Assembly (NCBI RefSeq): GCF_017641085.1
Contig: NZ_JAEPPI010000001.1
Location: forward strand, 1,426,001-1,490,000
Direction: 5' to 3'
Origin: Gracilimonas sp.
GTDB taxonomy: Bacteria; Bacteroidota; Rhodothermia; Balneolales; Balneolaceae
DNA: 64,000 nucleotides
Part shown: piece after piece, positions 59,870 through 64,000 of the stretch
Layout: every line of letters starts with the position of its first letter
Numbering within the stretch: the stretch's first letter is position 1
The notes under the pieces: generated by a model
Seen by the model: only the letters and a program-made list of their open reading frames with translations
What the model was told of the DNA's origin: nothing
Database searches by the model: none
Position numbers and translations under genes: made by a program

Positions 59870-61051
59870 ATGAACATCAAGTTTGGAAACAGAAGAATAA
59901 TTGGACAGAGCCGGGCTAAGGAACAGGTTGAGCGCATGCTGGCTTCAGACCGGATTAGCCATGCTTACCTTCTTTCCGGCCCCTCAGGCGTGGGAAAAAC
60001 CGCTTTTGCCCTGGCTTTTGCCGAGGCCATTAATGGCATCGATCACCTCAGTGATTTGGGAGAATATAAGGCCTCAAAAAAGTCATCCTGGTTTACTCAT
60101 CCGGATATTCATGTCTTCATCCCTAAGCCCACATCAGCTAAAACAGAAGAACTACGCGACCGGCTGGAACTGCTTTCCAAAGATCCCTACGAGATTATCG
60201 ATTTTTCCCAGCGCCCTTCTTTGGATGATGAGTCTTCCAAAAACCTGCAGGCTTTCTATCCCATTGACTATTTCCGGGATGACATCCGCCCTATCGCCAA
60301 GCTCAAGCCCAACGAAGGGAATCGCGTGGTCATTATTCTCACCCATGTTGAGACCATGAGGAAAGAGACTGCCAATGCCTTCTTGAAGTTATTGGAAGAA
60401 CCCTCTGACCGGCTAATGTTTATCCTCACCACCGAAAGCTACGAAAGCCTCCTTCCCACCATTACATCGCGCTGCCAGCATATTCCCCTGGGAGCACTTA
60501 AAGCCCAAGAGGTTGAACAGGGGCTAATTGATGTGGATGGTTTGGAACCGGAAGCCGCAGCTTACCTGGCAAGAGTGTCGAATGGAAACTATGCCATGAC
60601 CCGTTTTTTTGATGTCTCCAAACTGAAGGAGAACCGGGAATCCGTGGTTGAATATCTCCGCATGGCGTTCAGCCAGGATGCAAACGGCCTATCAACGCTG
60701 GTGCAAGATTGGCAAAGTTCTCAGAATATTGAAGGCTTAATCGCCATGACTAACCTGATCGAAATGTACATCCGGGATTTGATGGTGTATCGTGAAACCG
60801 GCGAAAAGAAATTCATCACTAACATTGATCAGCTGGAATCCATACAAAAATTTGTAAAAGCCCTGGATGACGCCCGGCTGGAGGAAATGATAACCCATCT
60901 GGATGAATTTCGACCCGCTCTTCGCCAAAATGTAAACCCTAAGCTTATATTTATTGTTTTGGCATTACGATTTTCAACCCTGATGCGCGGACTTGATCCC
61001 ATTATCCCCGATGAAGAAAACTGGAAACACGTACCCGCATTTGTAGAATAG
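59870..61051 (+). CDS. holB: DNA polymerase III delta' subunit (clamp loader)
   Basis: 393 residues. The AAA+ clamp-loader fold begins with FGNRRIIGQSRAKEQVERMLASDRISHAYLLSGPSGVGKT, with Walker A GPSGVGKT at 37-44, and continues with ANAFLKLLEEPSDRLMFILTTESYESLLPTITSRCQ. The last segment carries the SRC sensor motif typical of delta'/gamma. The C-terminal third is the collar domain. It loads the sliding clamp in replication. It is followed 3 bp later by dapF. Confidence 0.88.
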   Translation: MNIKFGNRRIIGQSRAKEQVERMLASDRISHAYLLSGPSGVGKTAFALAFAEAINGIDHLSDLGEYKASKKSSWFTHPDIHVFIPKPTSAKTEELRDRLELLSKDPYEIIDFSQRPSLDDESSKNLQAFYPIDYFRDDIRPIAKLKPNEGNRVVIILTHVETMRKETANAFLKLLEEPSDRLMFILTTESYESLLPTITSRCQHIPLGALKAQEVEQGLIDVDGLEPEAAAYLARVSNGNYAMTRFFDVSKLKENRESVVEYLRMAFSQDANGLSTLVQDWQSSQNIEGLIAMTNLIEMYIRDLMVYRETGEKKFITNIDQLESIQKFVKALDDARLEEMITHLDEFRPALRQNVNPKLIFIVLALRFSTLMRGLDPIIPDEENWKHVPAFVE

Positions 61052-61054
61052 CTT

Positions 61055-61879
61055 ATGAAAGAAATCACGTTTCATAAAATGCAGGGAGCCGGTAACGACT
61101 TTGTGGTTATCGACAACCGAAAGTATGGATTTGCTTTGGATCAGATCATCAAGATTACTCCAAAACTATGTGACCGGAAGTTTGGGATTGGCGGGGATGG
61201 AATTTTAGTGCTCCAACCGGCTCAAAAAGCGGAGGTCGATTTCACTATGATTTACCGGAATGCTGACGGCAGTGATGCCGGCATGTGTGGAAATGGAGCC
61301 CGATGCTTGGTTATGTTTGCCTTTAAAAACGGGTTTAATGCCACACAAACCTTTAACGTACACGATAACGTGTATGAGGCTGAAGTTCATGCTGATAACA
61401 GCGTCAGCATTCATTTTCCGGTTCACGTACAACCTGAACGAAGAACGCTGAACGGCTACGACCTGATTAAAGCTGATGCCGCTACGGAACACTTGGTCAC
61501 ATTCATCCCACAAGAAAAACTTGAAGATGAAAAAGAACTGGTAAGTATAGGGAGTGAATTGCGCTATCATCCTGAGGTAAATCCACCCGGCAGTAATGTT
61601 AACTTTGTTTGTGCTGAAGACGGAGAATCCATCCATCTGCAAACTTATGAGCGGGGCGTAGAAGGTCTTACCCTTGCTTGCGGAACCGGAGCCTTAGCCT
61701 CTGCCATAGCCACTCATTTCCACAAACAGCAACAAGAAAAGCATGCCACCTACACCGTGAAAGTTAAAGGAGGAACGCTAAAAGCCTCATTCGATTTTAA
61801 TCCTGATACAACCACTTATCACCAATTAATTTTAACGGGACCTGCTCATTTTGTTTTTGAAGGCATCTACACTTTATAA
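61055..61879 (+). CDS. dapF: Diaminopimelate epimerase
   Basis: 274 residues in two mirrored halves. The catalytic Cys pair is C78 in MCGNGARC and the Cys in LACGTGALA. FHKMQGAGNDFVVIDN is the N-terminal signature. It converts LL- to meso-diaminopimelate for lysine and peptidoglycan synthesis. It lies 3 bp after holB, and its 3' end overlaps the start of the DUF5103 gene. Confidence 0.96.
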   Translation: MKEITFHKMQGAGNDFVVIDNRKYGFALDQIIKITPKLCDRKFGIGGDGILVLQPAQKAEVDFTMIYRNADGSDAGMCGNGARCLVMFAFKNGFNATQTFNVHDNVYEAEVHADNSVSIHFPVHVQPERRTLNGYDLIKADAATEHLVTFIPQEKLEDEKELVSIGSELRYHPEVNPPGSNVNFVCAEDGESIHLQTYERGVEGLTLACGTGALASAIATHFHKQQQEKHATYTVKVKGGTLKASFDFNPDTTTYHQLILTGPAHFVFEGIYTL

Positions 61880-63161
61880 GTACTCACTCATCTTAATGGC
61901 CGGAATTTTGCTCAGCGGCTGTTCGGCTTCCATCTCTAACTCGGTAAGTAACCGGGACTCTAGCGAACAATATGTAAGTCGCTATCTTGTTCCCAATCAG
62001 CTGCCGGTACCGCAATCCATCCAAAGTGTGCAATTGTACCGTAAAGGAAGCGACAACAATCCACCCATTATCGAACTTGGTTCAGCCCAAAAAATGGTCC
62101 TCGCCTTTGATGAGTTATCCGACTTATCCGGCCAGTTTCGTATCACATTCACCCATCACGATCAGGATTGGGATAACAGCAATATTCCACAGGATTGGTA
62201 CCTGGAGGGAATTAATGAGATTATCGTAGGCGGTGGAGAAAAGAATGAGTTAAGCGACCCTGACTTTTTTCATTATGAAACCGAATTCCCAAACAACCGG
62301 CTGAAGTTTAAAATCAGCGGTAACTACATGCTTCATGTTTCGGATTTTGATTCCGGTGTGAAGCTCTTTTCCCTTCCCTTTTTCGTAACTGAAGATGCGG
62401 GTGAGATACGTTCATGGGTAGAAACCATCTATAATGCCGGACAGCGATATAATGCCGTCGACCAGCCATTCAGTGAGTTTGTTTACCCGGATTTCATTGA
62501 ATTTCCCCAGTTTGATTTAAGTTTCTATTTTGTTCAGAACCGATTTTGGGGTGATCAGAAACGATCCGAAAATTACGATTTCTCCGAACAGGATCGCTCA
62601 CAGTTTCATCTGTCAAGAGAAAGAGCTTTCCCGGCTAATTATGATTTCATCGGGTTGAACCTCAACTCCCTGTCGGTGGACGGCAGCCAAATCATAGATG
62701 TGCAATTTGGGCAGACCCCACCGTTGGTGATACTTCGGGAAGACATTCTCAACTTCACTTCCGATCCGGTTAGCAGCTGGACGTCCAACTTTGGCAATCC
62801 AAAAAGCTCAACTGATTCCCGCTATGCCACCGTCAGGTTTCGTTTTCATGATGGCGGAAGATTCTCTGAAGATAAGGGCGTTTACCTGGTGGGAGATTTT
62901 AATCAGTGGCTGCTTTCAGAAAATAATAAACTACGCTACAATGAGGATTCCGGGTATTGGGAAACCACTTCCCTGATAAAACAAGGAACCTACACATATA
63001 AATATGCCACAAAAGAAGGCGAACACGGCATTGATGATCTCATTTTGAGTGATACCATTACCCGCCGGAATCAGGAATATGCAAGTTTTGTGTATTTCCA
63101 GGATCCGGAATATCGTTACCAACGATTACTACAGGTTCAAATATTCCGGAGCTCGGAGTAA
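61857..63161 (+). CDS. DUF5103 lipoprotein, type IX secretion plug-type
   Basis: 434 residues from a TTG at 61857, inside the end of dapF. This start is preferred because it gives a complete lipoprotein signal (KASTLYKYSLILMAGILLSGC, C22). Another TTG two codons earlier is possible, and an ATG at 61896 would cut the signal short. The region STRFRITFTHHDQDW-like (SGQFRITFTHHDQDWDNSNIPQDWYLEGIN) and the later C-terminal beta-sandwich with VYLVGDFNQWLLSENNKLRYN (AMPK/CBM48-like) match DUF5103 (PF17116). Members act as the plug of the type IX translocon, so the organism probably has that system. Confidence 0.85.
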   Translation: MKASTLYKYSLILMAGILLSGCSASISNSVSNRDSSEQYVSRYLVPNQLPVPQSIQSVQLYRKGSDNNPPIIELGSAQKMVLAFDELSDLSGQFRITFTHHDQDWDNSNIPQDWYLEGINEIIVGGGEKNELSDPDFFHYETEFPNNRLKFKISGNYMLHVSDFDSGVKLFSLPFFVTEDAGEIRSWVETIYNAGQRYNAVDQPFSEFVYPDFIEFPQFDLSFYFVQNRFWGDQKRSENYDFSEQDRSQFHLSRERAFPANYDFIGLNLNSLSVDGSQIIDVQFGQTPPLVILREDILNFTSDPVSSWTSNFGNPKSSTDSRYATVRFRFHDGGRFSEDKGVYLVGDFNQWLLSENNKLRYNEDSGYWETTSLIKQGTYTYKYATKEGEHGIDDLILSDTITRRNQEYASFVYFQDPEYRYQRLLQVQIFRSSE

Positions 63162-63169
63162 CACACTCT

Positions 63170-64000
63170 TTAGAAGTCTATACCAATGGAGAAGTAGTGG
63201 ATAGGATCATCTCCAAACCCTTCTCTGCCGTATGGCCACCCAACATCATACCTGAAAGGCAGGCCAAAAACGATAGTTCGCAATCCAAAACCAGCTCCAA
63301 TCAGGATATCACCGTCATAATATGGAGCTTCAAACTGTACGGGTCCTTGTGGAGTCTGGGCCTGGTCACTGAATCGTTCTTCAGCAATTTTGAAGTCCAG
63401 CTTAGCTTTGTTAATTACAGGCTCTCCGTTATCCAATAGTCCGTAGTCAATTCGCTCGCCCCATGCGGTTCCAACATCAAGGAAAGCAGCTCCCGTGATG
63501 TTATAGAACGGGAGAATCGGGAGTGCGCCGGGAACAACGGCAGCAAAAAGAGGAAAACGGAATTCTGCATTAATTAATGAGAAATTGCTTCCGTAGATGC
63601 TGTTATAGGCATATCCACGAACCGGTAAAGCAGGTACGGTAAAGAAACTGTCCGTCAGCTTATCAAAGGAAAGTCCGTTATTACTAAACTGCTGGTTAAT
63701 CCAACCAAGCCGGCCTCCCATAAAATAGGTTTGCTTGTCTGGGCCGATGGAAGTGGCGCCCGATGCCCGCAAGGCAATGGAATACTGCCCGCTTCGTCCC
63801 AAGCCAATGTACTGTCTGAAATCAGCCAATACAGATCCAAATTGTGGAGCATTCTCACCAACACCGGGGCTGCCCGAGATTCCTATTGAATATCTACGTC
63901 CACCTCTTGGGGTTAAAAATCCGGGTAAGGTCCGATCGTTGGTAAATACAACTTCCGGGTATAGAAACAGACTTCGCTGATTATCGGGTTGGTTTGCACT
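63170..64000 (-). CDS. Outer-membrane barrel protein (Omp85/surface-antigen type), N-terminus missing
   Basis: The frame is open to the right edge, giving 276 codons up to a stop at 63170; only the C-terminal part of the gene is visible. It is rich in amphipathic strands and contains the LPVRGY motif (near 63620), the VRGY signature of lid loop 6 in Omp85-type barrels, and ends in IHYFSIGIDF with a terminal Phe, as outer-membrane barrels do. LINAEFRFPLF is also typical. Such C-terminal bacterial-surface-antigen domains occur in BamA/TamA proteins and after beta-propeller (PD40) domains in this group; the missing N-terminus would decide. It is convergent with the DUF5103 gene, 8 bp apart. Confidence 0.8.
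   Translation of the reverse strand, partial: SANQPDNQRSLFLYPEVVFTNDRTLPGFLTPRGGRRYSIGISGSPGVGENAPQFGSVLADFRQYIGLGRSGQYSIALRASGATSIGPDKQTYFMGGRLGWINQQFSNNGLSFDKLTDSFFTVPALPVRGYAYNSIYGSNFSLINAEFRFPLFAAVVPGALPILPFYNITGAAFLDVGTAWGERIDYGLLDNGEPVINKAKLDFKIAEERFSDQAQTPQGPVQFEAPYYDGDILIGAGFGLRTIVFGLPFRYDVGWPYGREGFGDDPIHYFSIGIDF

Overview
This 64 kb window looks like a chromosome segment from the Bacteroidota/Balneolota side of the FCB group, most likely a marine Balneolaceae-type bacterium. That placement is an inference. It rests on a type IX secretion plug-type lipoprotein (DUF5103), a membrane LytTR regulator, a DUF4953-type zinc protease, a Wzi-like capsule protein, a bactofilin/M23 pair fused to an atpZ-atpI-atpBEFHAG operon without atpD and atpC, and S23 four-helix-bundle and DUF559 genes set in repeats. 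No 16S rRNA gene is present to confirm it.

Layout. 1-3 kb is accessory: an HNH nuclease cut by the left edge, then a frameshifted DUF559 nuclease gene between two ~215 bp direct repeats. 3-7 kb holds alanine dehydrogenase and a secreted zinc protease. 7.2-15.7 kb is a tightly coupled operon of a sensor histidine kinase, a LysM/FecR-like envelope protein and a 1534-residue PKD-repeat surface protein. It is followed by the TrkA/TrkH potassium uptake pair. 18.7-24.7 kb carries an esterase-like hydrolase, a flavoprotein, a LytTR regulator with a dioxygenase-like lipoprotein and a YceI protein, and a quinone reductase. 24.7-26.5 kb is a second accessory island: a ParE/RelE-type toxin-antitoxin pair and an AT-rich lipoprotein gene separated by a well-formed integron attC-like site, with a truncated second attC-like site after the toxin, then an array of degenerate 7-bp repeats. 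26.5-40 kb holds an RND exporter, two tandem secreted CrtC/AttH-like proteins, an inositol-phosphate pair (inositol-3-phosphate synthase plus a cytidylyltransferase-like enzyme) and a surface-polysaccharide cluster (flippase, two sulfotransferases, TagF-like transferase, Wzi-like porin). 40-42 kb is a TolC/MlaC pair.

42.2-52 kb is one ~10 kb minus-strand block running guaB, glycosyltransferase, M23 peptidase, bactofilin, atpZ, atpI and atpBEFHAG, ending in tRNA-Ser(UGA) and a strong terminator. 52-64 kb contains a second toxin-antitoxin pair (Phd/PIN) behind a perfect 11-bp inverted-repeat operator, folD, an NtrC-type regulator, dacB, a PtsN-like protein, ccmB, an S23 gene enclosed by inverted arrays of 7-bp repeats, holB, dapF, the DUF5103 lipoprotein, and the C-terminal part of an outer-membrane barrel protein cut by the right edge.

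The most unusual content is a set of small genes each parked inside its own kind of repeat: the attC-flanked cassettes, the S23 gene between mirrored 7-bp arrays, and DUF559 between GC-rich palindromic repeats. The S23 unit and the DUF559 unit are the best candidates for poorly described mobile or repeat-propagating systems.
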